Source of the DNA: an uncultured Alphaproteobacteria bacterium
GTDB lineage: Bacteria; Pseudomonadota; Alphaproteobacteria; RF32; CAG-239
Reading direction: 5' to 3'
Assembly (NCBI GenBank): GCA_949493535.1
Contig: CASZWJ010000010.1
Coordinates: 1-63,122, forward strand
Length of the DNA: 63,122 bases
The notes under the pieces were generated by a model. That model did not search any database. It had not been told where the DNA came from and was given only the letters and a program-made list of their open reading frames with translations. This document shows, piece by piece, positions 44,266 to 52,470 of the stretch. The translations under genes were made by a program, and so were the position numbers. Numbering within the stretch: the first letter of the stretch is position 1; each line of letters starts with the position of its first letter.

Positions 44266-45237
44266 ATGAGGAAAACCGATTTTGATTTCTTAGTTGAACT
44301 TCTCCGGCAGTATGCCGGTTGGAGCATTTCCGAACGCGAATATTTTGCAATAGATAAAAAAATTTCGGGTTTTATAAGAGAACGGGGATACCCTTCGGTT
44401 GAAGATTTGATTGCCGATTTAAAGTGCGGCCAAAAAGCGCTGATTGCTCAGGTAATTGAAAATTTAGCCTTTGCCGACACGCGCTTTTTCAGAGACTGGA
44501 ACGTTTTCAACCAATTTGAGCATTATGTGTTGCCTTTGGTTAAAGAAGCCAATCGAAATCTCAAAAAACTGCGTATTTTAAGTTTAGGCTGTTCAACCGG
44601 ACAAGAGGTCTATTCCATAGCAATCGCCGTCAGCAGGCTGGTCGGCTTAAACGACTGGAAAGTCAGTATCATCGGAACGGATTTGTCTTCTTCTGCCATA
44701 GCAAAAGCACAGAGGGGCTATTATAACCAGTTTGAAATTCAAACGGGGATGAATGCCGAAACCATGATTGATAATTTTACGGCAGAAGGCGACAGTTGGA
44801 AAATTAATGACAATATCAAAAAAATGGTTGAATTCCGCCGGTTCAATTTGCTCGAAGAACTGACTTTTAATGAAAAATTTGATATAATTTTCTGCCGGAA
44901 TGTTTTGCGCTTTTTCTCTTCGGGAATACAGAGCCGGCTATGCGCAAAAATACATAATATGCAAGTTCCCGGCGGGATTCTTTACCTCGGAAAAGGTGAA
45001 AACATTAAAGGGATTATTGACTATTACGGGGCAATTTCAGGTGTTGCCTGCGCCTTTCAGTCCAAATTGACAAGCGATATTAAAATAGCGCCCGAACAGT
45101 TAATTCGTCCGGAAGAGGAATATATTCCGCTTTCGGAAAGGCCTGCGGCAAACGGTGATAATAATGTGCCGCATTTTGTCCGCCCATCGGGATTAGGTGA
45201 AAAACGTCCGTTGATGTCTGATATCCTTCGCAAATAA
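44266..45237 (+). CDS. cheR: CheR-type protein-glutamate methyltransferase
   Basis: 323 aa. CheR methylates glutamates of chemoreceptors using SAM. N-terminal CheR_N helices (FDFLVELLRQYAGWSISERE), then the SAM motif ILSLGCSTGQEVYSIAI and downstream IFCRNVLRFFSSGIQ. The C-terminal 60 residues are a charged tail. No cheA, cheW or receptor genes are in the window, so the target may be a receptor elsewhere or the gene may serve a different signalling route tied to ChpT. GGGGACGGAAG lies before the ATG. Confidence 0.92.
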   Translation: MRKTDFDFLVELLRQYAGWSISEREYFAIDKKISGFIRERGYPSVEDLIADLKCGQKALIAQVIENLAFADTRFFRDWNVFNQFEHYVLPLVKEANRNLKKLRILSLGCSTGQEVYSIAIAVSRLVGLNDWKVSIIGTDLSSSAIAKAQRGYYNQFEIQTGMNAETMIDNFTAEGDSWKINDNIKKMVEFRRFNLLEELTFNEKFDIIFCRNVLRFFSSGIQSRLCAKIHNMQVPGGILYLGKGENIKGIIDYYGAISGVACAFQSKLTSDIKIAPEQLIRPEEEYIPLSERPAANGDNNVPHFVRPSGLGEKRPLMSDILRK

Positions 45238-45417
45238 AAAGGAACTTTTGTTTTGTCTAAAAGTTCGACGGGTGAAGGACCGGCCAATGTGTCTTCATAT
45301 TGATAAATTAATATCCTTTAGACAATAATTTATAGATTTTTTTTGTCAAAAAAGTTGTTTTTTATGAAATTTGTGTTATGATATAAACAATTAAAGCGGA
45401 GTTTTAGGAGAGTTTCT

Positions 45418-47172
45418 ATGGCTTATTCTGGTAACACATTCTTGTTTGACAATATTATTGCCGATGAAAATGACGGCTTGTCCGGTATGGACTTGCTCGG
45501 CGAGCGCTTGCAGGAAATGTCAGAGAGCGATAATCCCGATTGGCAGCTGAAATATCAAAAAACAAAAGAAGGCGGCAAAGAGGGATATAACATTCAGTTG
45601 CCGGGCGGCGCTGATTTCCGCATTGAAAACGGAAAAATCACATTCAGCAAGTTCGGTATGAGCAAGGATGAATTAAAAGAAGTATACAGCTATCTTAATA
45701 CATTGAGCATATCCGGTTTAAGTTTTGATCCGGAAGAACCTGAAGATTTCAAGCAAACGGCAATAGAAGCCCGTGATGAACTGAGAAGTGAAAATGGAGC
45801 TTATGAAAACGGGAGCTTTTTGGGCGCTTCAATGGCGCAGGAAAATGGCGGAAATGAATCTGAGAGGATTCCTGAAGCCGCAAACAGCAATATGCAGCCG
45901 GCAACCGAAGAAATGACCGATGAAGAAAGGATTGCAGCCATCCGCCGGACTGCAAAAACTTTGGAAGATAAAGCTGTTGCCAGATTCCTGCGGAAGAAAC
46001 CCGAAAAGCCGCATCCGAATGCAGATGATATTCTGGGATATATGAATACCCATGTCAGACTTATGCAAAAAGAAAAATCCAAGAACTATAAAATAAGCAG
46101 TTGCGGAAACGGTTGGGAGATGACGTGGTATAAAGACGCAGACCAAAAGAAAGAAGGGCCGACTGCTGATAAAAAAGGCAAGGTAAATCCTAATTTTGAA
46201 TTTGCATTGCGAGGGGAAATTGTTTCCAAAAACGGCAAACCGCATCTGCAATTGACGATGATGACGCCTAAATACGGCGATATGGCAGATTGGATGATGG
46301 AAGAGGCTATTGATGCGGCTAAAAGCTGCAAGTGTACTCATATCAGATTTAACGCCAGCTATCAGCATAAATCGAAGTTCTTTACCGCTTGTGGAAAAAA
46401 ATTGATGATTCCGACCGGTGTTAAACTGAAGGAAAAAGATGTCAATACAATGTTGAAAGCAGCCAAAGAAAACAACGACGATCCGGAAAAAAGAGCAACT
46501 TTTTATAGATTTTTGGCAGAACAGTTAGAAGAGCAAATGATTGCTGAAGGAATTACCAATGAAGCGCATCCGTTTATTAAAATGGTAAAAGAGTTGCGTG
46601 ATAGCGCCAAAAATGAAGGAGAAGCAACAAAAGCTCAGGTTAAATATAAGAAATTTAACCAATTCTTTGAGAATAACATTATGGATAAAATTTATCCGGA
46701 CGGAAGCGACACGCCGGTTCCGTCAGTTAATACGGTCGGTATTGAAACGGATGCTGTTAAACAGCTGGCGACAGGCCGCGCTTATGTCGAGTTCTTGGCT
46801 ATGTATCGTGATGATAATACTTTTGCCAATGCTTCTGATGAGGCTAAAAGAGCCAAATATTTAGAACTCTATAATAAAAATATTTATAAATATGATAAGA
46901 AACTCGAAGAAACCCTCGACGGTCTTGATGATAAACGGCCTGCCGATCGTAAACAAAAGAAAGATTTGATTAAAGACGAATATGATGTTATTAATTCGGA
47001 TATCAGAGCTTTGACAACGTCATTGAAGCATGACTACGGCGTTGATATCGAATCGCCGGATTTAATCCGACGTTCTTATGAGAAAGATCAAAATAAGCAG
47101 CGCGCGGCAAAAGGGCGTCAGTCCTCCGGCGGCGCTTTGAATATTCCTGCGCGGGGCAGGGAAAGCCATTAA
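45418..47172 (+). CDS. Large cytoplasmic protein of unknown function
   Basis: 584 aa, hydrophilic, charged, no signal peptide or membrane segment. AGGAGAG lies 6 bases before the ATG. A first part (1-110) contains YNIQLPGGADFRIENGKITF; a central part (about 205-345) has ISSCGNGWEMTWYKDADQ and CKCTHIRFNASYQHKSKFF, resembling accessory domains of large polyvalent proteins; the C-terminal third is helical. Not assigned to a family. The gene has its own promoter region and a strong terminator, so it is a free-standing unit. The stretch of small residues suggests it is not a phage structural gene, but this is uncertain. Confidence 0.65.
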   Translation: MAYSGNTFLFDNIIADENDGLSGMDLLGERLQEMSESDNPDWQLKYQKTKEGGKEGYNIQLPGGADFRIENGKITFSKFGMSKDELKEVYSYLNTLSISGLSFDPEEPEDFKQTAIEARDELRSENGAYENGSFLGASMAQENGGNESERIPEAANSNMQPATEEMTDEERIAAIRRTAKTLEDKAVARFLRKKPEKPHPNADDILGYMNTHVRLMQKEKSKNYKISSCGNGWEMTWYKDADQKKEGPTADKKGKVNPNFEFALRGEIVSKNGKPHLQLTMMTPKYGDMADWMMEEAIDAAKSCKCTHIRFNASYQHKSKFFTACGKKLMIPTGVKLKEKDVNTMLKAAKENNDDPEKRATFYRFLAEQLEEQMIAEGITNEAHPFIKMVKELRDSAKNEGEATKAQVKYKKFNQFFENNIMDKIYPDGSDTPVPSVNTVGIETDAVKQLATGRAYVEFLAMYRDDNTFANASDEAKRAKYLELYNKNIYKYDKKLEETLDGLDDKRPADRKQKKDLIKDEYDVINSDIRALTTSLKHDYGVDIESPDLIRRSYEKDQNKQRAAKGRQSSGGALNIPARGRESH

Positions 47173-47174
47173 TA

Positions 47175-47210
47175 AAAAAAAACGCTCTGATTTCAGAGCG
47201 TTTTTTTTAT
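47175..47210. terminator. Bidirectional terminator between the 584-aa gene and glgP
   Basis: Stem AAAACGCTCTGA / TCAGAGCGTTTT (47179-47204) with a two-base loop centre, A tract left and T8 right. Confidence 0.9.
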
Positions 47211-47263
47211 TGAGCATTTAGATTTCTGATTTTGTTATCAGGCTTCCTTTCGGGCAGCGCTTA

Positions 47264-49732
47264 TCAGCATGAAGAAATGTGCCAAATATTGTCGGCGTAT
47301 TCTTCAACGGCGCGGTCACTGGTAAACTTGCCCATATGAGCCACGTTGGTAATTGCCATTTTTGCCCATTTCTTCTTATCCAGAAAATCTGTCTCTGCGC
47401 GTTCCATTGTTTTGTCAAAAGCTTCCAAATCAGCCAAAACAAAGAAATAGTCGCGATTGACGAGTTCTTCAAAGATAGGTTTGAACAGCAAGACATAATC
47501 TTTTTCGCAGAACATATTGGAATTGACCGCATTGAGGATGCGCTTAATGTAATTATTGTTGTCATACAAAGCGCGGGGATTGTAATCTTTGCGTTTTTTC
47601 TGAATTTCATCTTCGGTCAGGCCGAACAGATAAAAGTTTTCATCGCCGACTTCTTCGCGGATTTCAATATTGGCACCGTCCAGAGTTCCGATAGTCAGTG
47701 CGCCGTTTAAGGCAAATTTCATATTGCCGGTGCCGCTGGCTTCAAAACCGGCGGTAGAAGACTGAACGCTTAAATCGGCAGCCGGAATTAAAACTTCGGC
47801 TAATGAAACTTTATAGTCGGGAATAAAGACGACTTTCAGCATATCATTGACCGCCGGATCATTATTAATAACATCTGCCACATTGTTAATCAATTTAATG
47901 ACAAGTTTGGCAAAATTATAAGACGGAGCGGCTTTCCCTGCAAAAATATAAGTTTTTGCGCATTTGGGTTTAACATTGTCCTTAATTATAGCCAGATAAT
48001 CGCCGATAACCTGCAAAATAGTCATCAACTGGCGTTTGTATTCATGAATGCGTTTGGCATGAACAATAAACATGCTTTCCGGATCCACCATAATATTGTT
48101 GGTTTTGTATATAACTTTAGCCAAGCGTGCTTTATTTGCTTTCTTTATGTCTGAAAATTCTTTGATAAATTTGCTGTCGTTAACAAAACTGTCCAAACCT
48201 TCCAATTCGCTGAGATGCGTAATCCAGCCGTCGCCGATTTTTGAGGTGATAAGGTCAGCTAAAGCAGTGTTGGCATGCAGCAGCCAGCGGCGCGGGGTGA
48301 TGCCGTTGGTAACATTGGTGAATTTTTCAGGCCACAACTGGTAAAATTCGGGAACCAAAGTTGTTTTAATCAGATTGGAGTGAATTTGGGCAACGCCGTT
48401 AACCGAGAACGAACCGACGATAGAAAGGTTAGCCATACGGATAATTTGGCCGGCGCCGTCACCGCTGACGATAGACACTTTGCTGAGTTTCTCCGCATCG
48501 TTGCCGAATTTCTCGCGGGCAAAATCCATAAAGCGGCGGTTGATTTCATAAATGATTTGCAAATGGCGGGGCAGAAGTTCTTGGAAAATTCTTGCCGGCC
48601 ATGTTTCCAACGCTTCGGGAAGCAGAGTATGGTTGGTATAAGCAAATGTTCTGGTTACGATATCCCATGCCGTATCCCATTCCTGCCCGTGAATGTCAAC
48701 CAGCAGTCTCATCATTTCGGGAATGGCAATCGCCGGATGGGTATCATTGAGCTGAATGCAAACCATATCCGGCAGATGTTTGAAGTCGTTGCTTTTTTCC
48801 AGAAAGCGGCGGATAATATCCTGCATTGCGCATGAAACAAAAAAGTATTGTTGGGTTAAACGCAATTTCTTGCCGGATTCGACGGCATCTGACGGATATA
48901 AGACTTTTGAAATGGTTTCTGTTGAAATCTTATCGCGAACCGCGTCGATATAACCGCCTTCGTTAAAAATGTTAATATCCAGTTCATCATCGGTTTTTGC
49001 CGAGAACAGGCGCAGATAGTTAACCGATTTGCCGTCATAGCCGACAATCGGAAAATCATACGGAACGCCGTAAATATTCTGGGTATTCATCCAAATGAAA
49101 TTTTTGTTGCCTGCGCCGTCGTCCATGACCTCGACTTCGCCTTTAATCGGAATGCGGACCGTACGGTCGGGGCGGGCAAACTGCCACGGAGAGTCTTCGC
49201 CGAGCCAGCTGTCGGCAAGTTCTACCTGATAGCCGTTTTCAAATTTTTGTTTGAACAGGCCGAACTGATAGTTAATGCCATAACCGAAACCCGGGATTCC
49301 GAGTGATGCCATTGAATCAAGGTAGCATGCGGCCAAGCGTCCGAGACCGCCGTTGCCCAAAGCCGGATCATATTCTGTGTCAAAAATTTCTTGCAGGCTG
49401 AAATCGGGAAAACCCTCAATTTTAATGTCTTTCATAATATTATATAAGCCGAGATTATGAAGATTATTCTCTAAAGAACGGCCGATAAGATATTCTACCG
49501 ACAAGTAATAGATTCTTTTTGTATTGCATTTATTGTAACGAGCCATCGTTTCATACATTTTGTCCATGGCAAATTCGCGAACAGCCAGAGCAATGGCATT
49601 CAATGCCTCGTCTTTGTTTATTTCGCTGGTTCTTTTCCCGATAAAGTATTTAATGTAATGTTCAATGGATAATTTAAGGCGTGCTTTATCAATCTCGCTG
49701 ATAATAACGGAATCTTTTTTACTCAATTTCAT
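47264..49732 (-). CDS. glgP: Glycogen/alpha-glucan phosphorylase
   Basis: 822 aa. Releases glucose-1-phosphate from alpha-1,4-glucans using pyridoxal phosphate. The PLP-binding Lys672 lies in EASGTGNMKFALNGALTIG, and GYGINYQFGLFKQ and TNHTLLPEALETW are further family landmarks. Length matches glgP/malP. No other glycogen genes are near, so it is an isolated unit. GAGAT precedes the ATG closely (AAGGAGATG). Confidence 0.96.
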   Translation of the reverse strand: MKLSKKDSVIISEIDKARLKLSIEHYIKYFIGKRTSEINKDEALNAIALAVREFAMDKMYETMARYNKCNTKRIYYLSVEYLIGRSLENNLHNLGLYNIMKDIKIEGFPDFSLQEIFDTEYDPALGNGGLGRLAACYLDSMASLGIPGFGYGINYQFGLFKQKFENGYQVELADSWLGEDSPWQFARPDRTVRIPIKGEVEVMDDGAGNKNFIWMNTQNIYGVPYDFPIVGYDGKSVNYLRLFSAKTDDELDINIFNEGGYIDAVRDKISTETISKVLYPSDAVESGKKLRLTQQYFFVSCAMQDIIRRFLEKSNDFKHLPDMVCIQLNDTHPAIAIPEMMRLLVDIHGQEWDTAWDIVTRTFAYTNHTLLPEALETWPARIFQELLPRHLQIIYEINRRFMDFAREKFGNDAEKLSKVSIVSGDGAGQIIRMANLSIVGSFSVNGVAQIHSNLIKTTLVPEFYQLWPEKFTNVTNGITPRRWLLHANTALADLITSKIGDGWITHLSELEGLDSFVNDSKFIKEFSDIKKANKARLAKVIYKTNNIMVDPESMFIVHAKRIHEYKRQLMTILQVIGDYLAIIKDNVKPKCAKTYIFAGKAAPSYNFAKLVIKLINNVADVINNDPAVNDMLKVVFIPDYKVSLAEVLIPAADLSVQSSTAGFEASGTGNMKFALNGALTIGTLDGANIEIREEVGDENFYLFGLTEDEIQKKRKDYNPRALYDNNNYIKRILNAVNSNMFCEKDYVLLFKPIFEELVNRDYFFVLADLEAFDKTMERAETDFLDKKKWAKMAITNVAHMGKFTSDRAVEEYADNIWHISSC

Positions 49733-49924
49733 CTCCTTAATGGCTCTTACATACTCAGTTATCCCAAAAGATATTATTAATTGTTTGAAATATAGTTAAT
49801 AAGATAAGCGGTTATTGAAAATAATAAATGTTTGTATGCGGTTTTTTAATAAATAAAGTTGCAAAATAAGCATAATAAAATATAATCAGCATAATTTTTT
49901 AGAGTAAATTCAGAGGTGAGATTA

Positions 49925-51292
49925 ATGAAAAAAACTTTCGTTGCCGGTTTGATGCTTGCGACCATATTTTCTTCTCCGGCGAGAGCCGAAACTATTTTTG
50001 AAGCTTTAAGCGAAACATATAAGTCTAATCCGACTTTGCAGGGGCAGAGGGCTTATCTGCGCTCGGTAGATGAGAATGTGGCAATTGCCAAATCGGGTTA
50101 CCGTCCGACAATAGCTTTGACAGCCGGTTATACGGATGCCAACGGCCAAACCAAAAATTCTCAGGTCGGCATGAATAATGACAATGACGGCGATACCACT
50201 AGCGTCGGCGCAAAAATCTCACAACCGTTGTTTAATGGCTTTCAGACGATGAATTCGGTTAAGGCGGCAGACAGCAAGGTTAAGGCGGAACAAAACAATT
50301 TGTTCAGTACCGAACAGTCTGTTTTTCTCAGCGCCGCGACGGCTTATCTTGATGTTTTGCAAAACGAAGCGATTGTTGAATTGCAGAAGAATAATGAGAA
50401 ATTGCTGAAAAAGCGCCTTGACGAGACAATTCAGCGTTTTAATGTCGGCGAGGTAACCAGAACCGATGTTTCTCAGGCACGTGCCCGCCACTCAAAGGCT
50501 GTGTCCGACCGCATAGCTTCGGAGGGAACATTGGCGGCATCTAAAGCTGTTTATGCTCAGATTATCGGCCATGGACCCGAAAATTTGAAAGAGCCGAAAA
50601 CCATTACCGAAATGCTGCCTTTAAGTTTGGATGAGGCAATGAATTTTGCTATGGGCAATAATTACAGCATTAAAACCGCAAAGAATAATTTTAATGCGGC
50701 TTCTTATACCGTTGCGTATAACAACGGCGCGTTGCTGCCTTCCGTTTCTCTTGACGGTGTGGCAGCCAAAGTCCATAACGATTTGGACAGCACGCCCGGA
50801 ACCAATAAAACCGACAATTTGGAAATCGGCGTAAATATGACCGTCCCTCTCTATACGGCAGGCAAGACCCGCGCGCAGATTCGCCAAAGCAAATATCAAA
50901 AATGGCAGGCTCAGGAACAGCTGCTGGAAACGGAGCGTTCTGTCCGCGCTTTGGTTGAAAGCGCTTGGGAATATATGGAAAGCAACGATTCTAAAATAAA
51001 GTCAATTATTGATCAGGTTAAAGCGAATGAAATAGCACTCGAAGGCGTTCAGAAAGAAGAAGCTTTGGGTAATCGTACCATTCTTGATGTGTTGGATGCT
51101 TATCAGGAGCTTTTGAACTCAAACGTCGAAGAGGTCAAAGCCCGCAGGGATTATTACGTATCCGGTATGAATTTGTTGCTTTCCATGGGAAAACTTACCG
51201 CGGAAGACCTGAAGCTTAATGTCGAACTGTATAATGCCGACAAGTATTATCAGGATACAAAAGGCAAATGGCTGTCATTATCTATTGATTAA
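49925..51292 (+). CDS. tolC: TolC-family outer membrane efflux protein
   Basis: 455 aa from the ATG at 49925. Signal peptide MKKTFVAGLMLATIFSSPARA. Two OEP repeats: the first opens IFEALSETYKSNPTLQGQRA and includes KISQPLFNGFQTMNSV; the second includes DNLEIGVNMTVPLYTAGKTR. It forms a trimeric outer-membrane channel for type I secretion or drug efflux. No pump genes are in this window. AGAGGTGAG precedes the ATG; the GTG at 49916 is part of that ribosome-binding site. Confidence 0.93.
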   Translation: MKKTFVAGLMLATIFSSPARAETIFEALSETYKSNPTLQGQRAYLRSVDENVAIAKSGYRPTIALTAGYTDANGQTKNSQVGMNNDNDGDTTSVGAKISQPLFNGFQTMNSVKAADSKVKAEQNNLFSTEQSVFLSAATAYLDVLQNEAIVELQKNNEKLLKKRLDETIQRFNVGEVTRTDVSQARARHSKAVSDRIASEGTLAASKAVYAQIIGHGPENLKEPKTITEMLPLSLDEAMNFAMGNNYSIKTAKNNFNAASYTVAYNNGALLPSVSLDGVAAKVHNDLDSTPGTNKTDNLEIGVNMTVPLYTAGKTRAQIRQSKYQKWQAQEQLLETERSVRALVESAWEYMESNDSKIKSIIDQVKANEIALEGVQKEEALGNRTILDVLDAYQELLNSNVEEVKARRDYYVSGMNLLLSMGKLTAEDLKLNVELYNADKYYQDTKGKWLSLSID

Positions 51293-51353
51293 TAAAAAAA
51301 TATTGTTAATCTAGAACACAGGTATAATTTTATTTGACTTTGGTGAAAATACA

Positions 51354-52361
51354 ATGATGGCAGAAGAACAGCAAGACGATTTGTCTATGGAAGACATCCT
51401 CTCTTCAATTAAAGATATTTTGAATAAAGATTCTGCGGAACAACCCGCAAGTGTTTCAGAAGTCCGTCCGGAACCGGTTGTTGCTCAGCCCGAAGTTTCG
51501 GCAGTGGCTGTTGAGCCGGAAGCAGAAGATGATGTTTATGATTTGTCTGCCGCAATGATAATCGACGATCCTTTGGCTGAAACCGCAGCCGATGATATTG
51601 ATTTGAAACTTGATGATGTGGATTTGACAATCAAAGATGTTACTGCCGATTTGGCCGCCGAAGATATCAACATTCCGGAAATCGCGGCGGAGCCGGTTTT
51701 TGAACCTGAGGTTTCTGTTAGTGATGAATTGCCTGAATTAAGCCTTGATGATGAGGCTGAACCGATTTTTTCTCCCGAAGAAGATGCCGCCGGCGAATTG
51801 CGCCTGCCTCAGGACAGTGTTGATGTCGGCGCGTTGTTGGATGTTTCTGCCGAAAAAGAGGAGATTGAAGAGCCTGCCGCCTCAAAAGGGGAAGATATTG
51901 CCGAAAATATTGATGATATTTTGAATTCAGCGTCAAAAGTTATTTATGCGGACAACAATGAAGAAAAAGCTGTTGCCGTTTCTTCTGCTGATGTTTCTGC
52001 CGAGGAAGGGGATGCTGCCGATGTTTCCGCCGGAATTATCAGCAATTTTGCGAAAATGTTTGCAGAAAAAGCGCCGGTTGAGCAGGTTTCCCTAATTAAA
52101 GAACATAAGCCGGAACCGGAAGCCGTCAAGCTGCTCGGCAATGGCTCCCGCACAATAGAAAATGTTGTTGAAGATGTAATTAAAAGCATTATCGGAGAGG
52201 CTGTTTCCGCAGAATTAAACGGTAGTGTTAATATTGAAGATTATGCTAAAGAAGAAATTAAAAAACAGACAAAAGCTTGGCTTGAAGCCAAATTGCCGTC
52301 TGTTGTCGAAGCTGCGGTTCAAAAAGAAATTGAGCGAGTGATGGCAAAGGTTGGCAGATAG
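51354..52361 (+). CDS. popZ: PopZ-like pole-organising protein (DUF2497)
   Basis: 335 aa. The N-terminus has the DUF2497 motif DLSMEDILSSIKDILNKD, the middle 200 residues are acidic, Ala/Val/Pro-rich and probably disordered, and the C-terminus has the helical oligomerisation region IKKQTKAWLEAKLPSVVEAA and VQKEIERVMAKV. This is the architecture of PopZ, which forms a polar condensate holding chromosome origins and cell-cycle proteins in alphaproteobacteria. The position directly before valS is also typical. The acidic linker is longer than that of Caulobacter PopZ. Two adjacent ATG codons (51354, 51357) are possible starts. Confidence 0.88.
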   Translation: MMAEEQQDDLSMEDILSSIKDILNKDSAEQPASVSEVRPEPVVAQPEVSAVAVEPEAEDDVYDLSAAMIIDDPLAETAADDIDLKLDDVDLTIKDVTADLAAEDINIPEIAAEPVFEPEVSVSDELPELSLDDEAEPIFSPEEDAAGELRLPQDSVDVGALLDVSAEKEEIEEPAASKGEDIAENIDDILNSASKVIYADNNEEKAVAVSSADVSAEEGDAADVSAGIISNFAKMFAEKAPVEQVSLIKEHKPEPEAVKLLGNGSRTIENVVEDVIKSIIGEAVSAELNGSVNIEDYAKEEIKKQTKAWLEAKLPSVVEAAVQKEIERVMAKVGR

Positions 52362-52470
52362 CTAATCTTTTAGCTGCCGGCCTGCGGATTTTTATTGCCC
52401 CCAAATTAAGTTTTGAGGGCATTTTGCAGTTTATATATCTTAAGTACAAAAAAAGAAAAATTAGGAAAAA

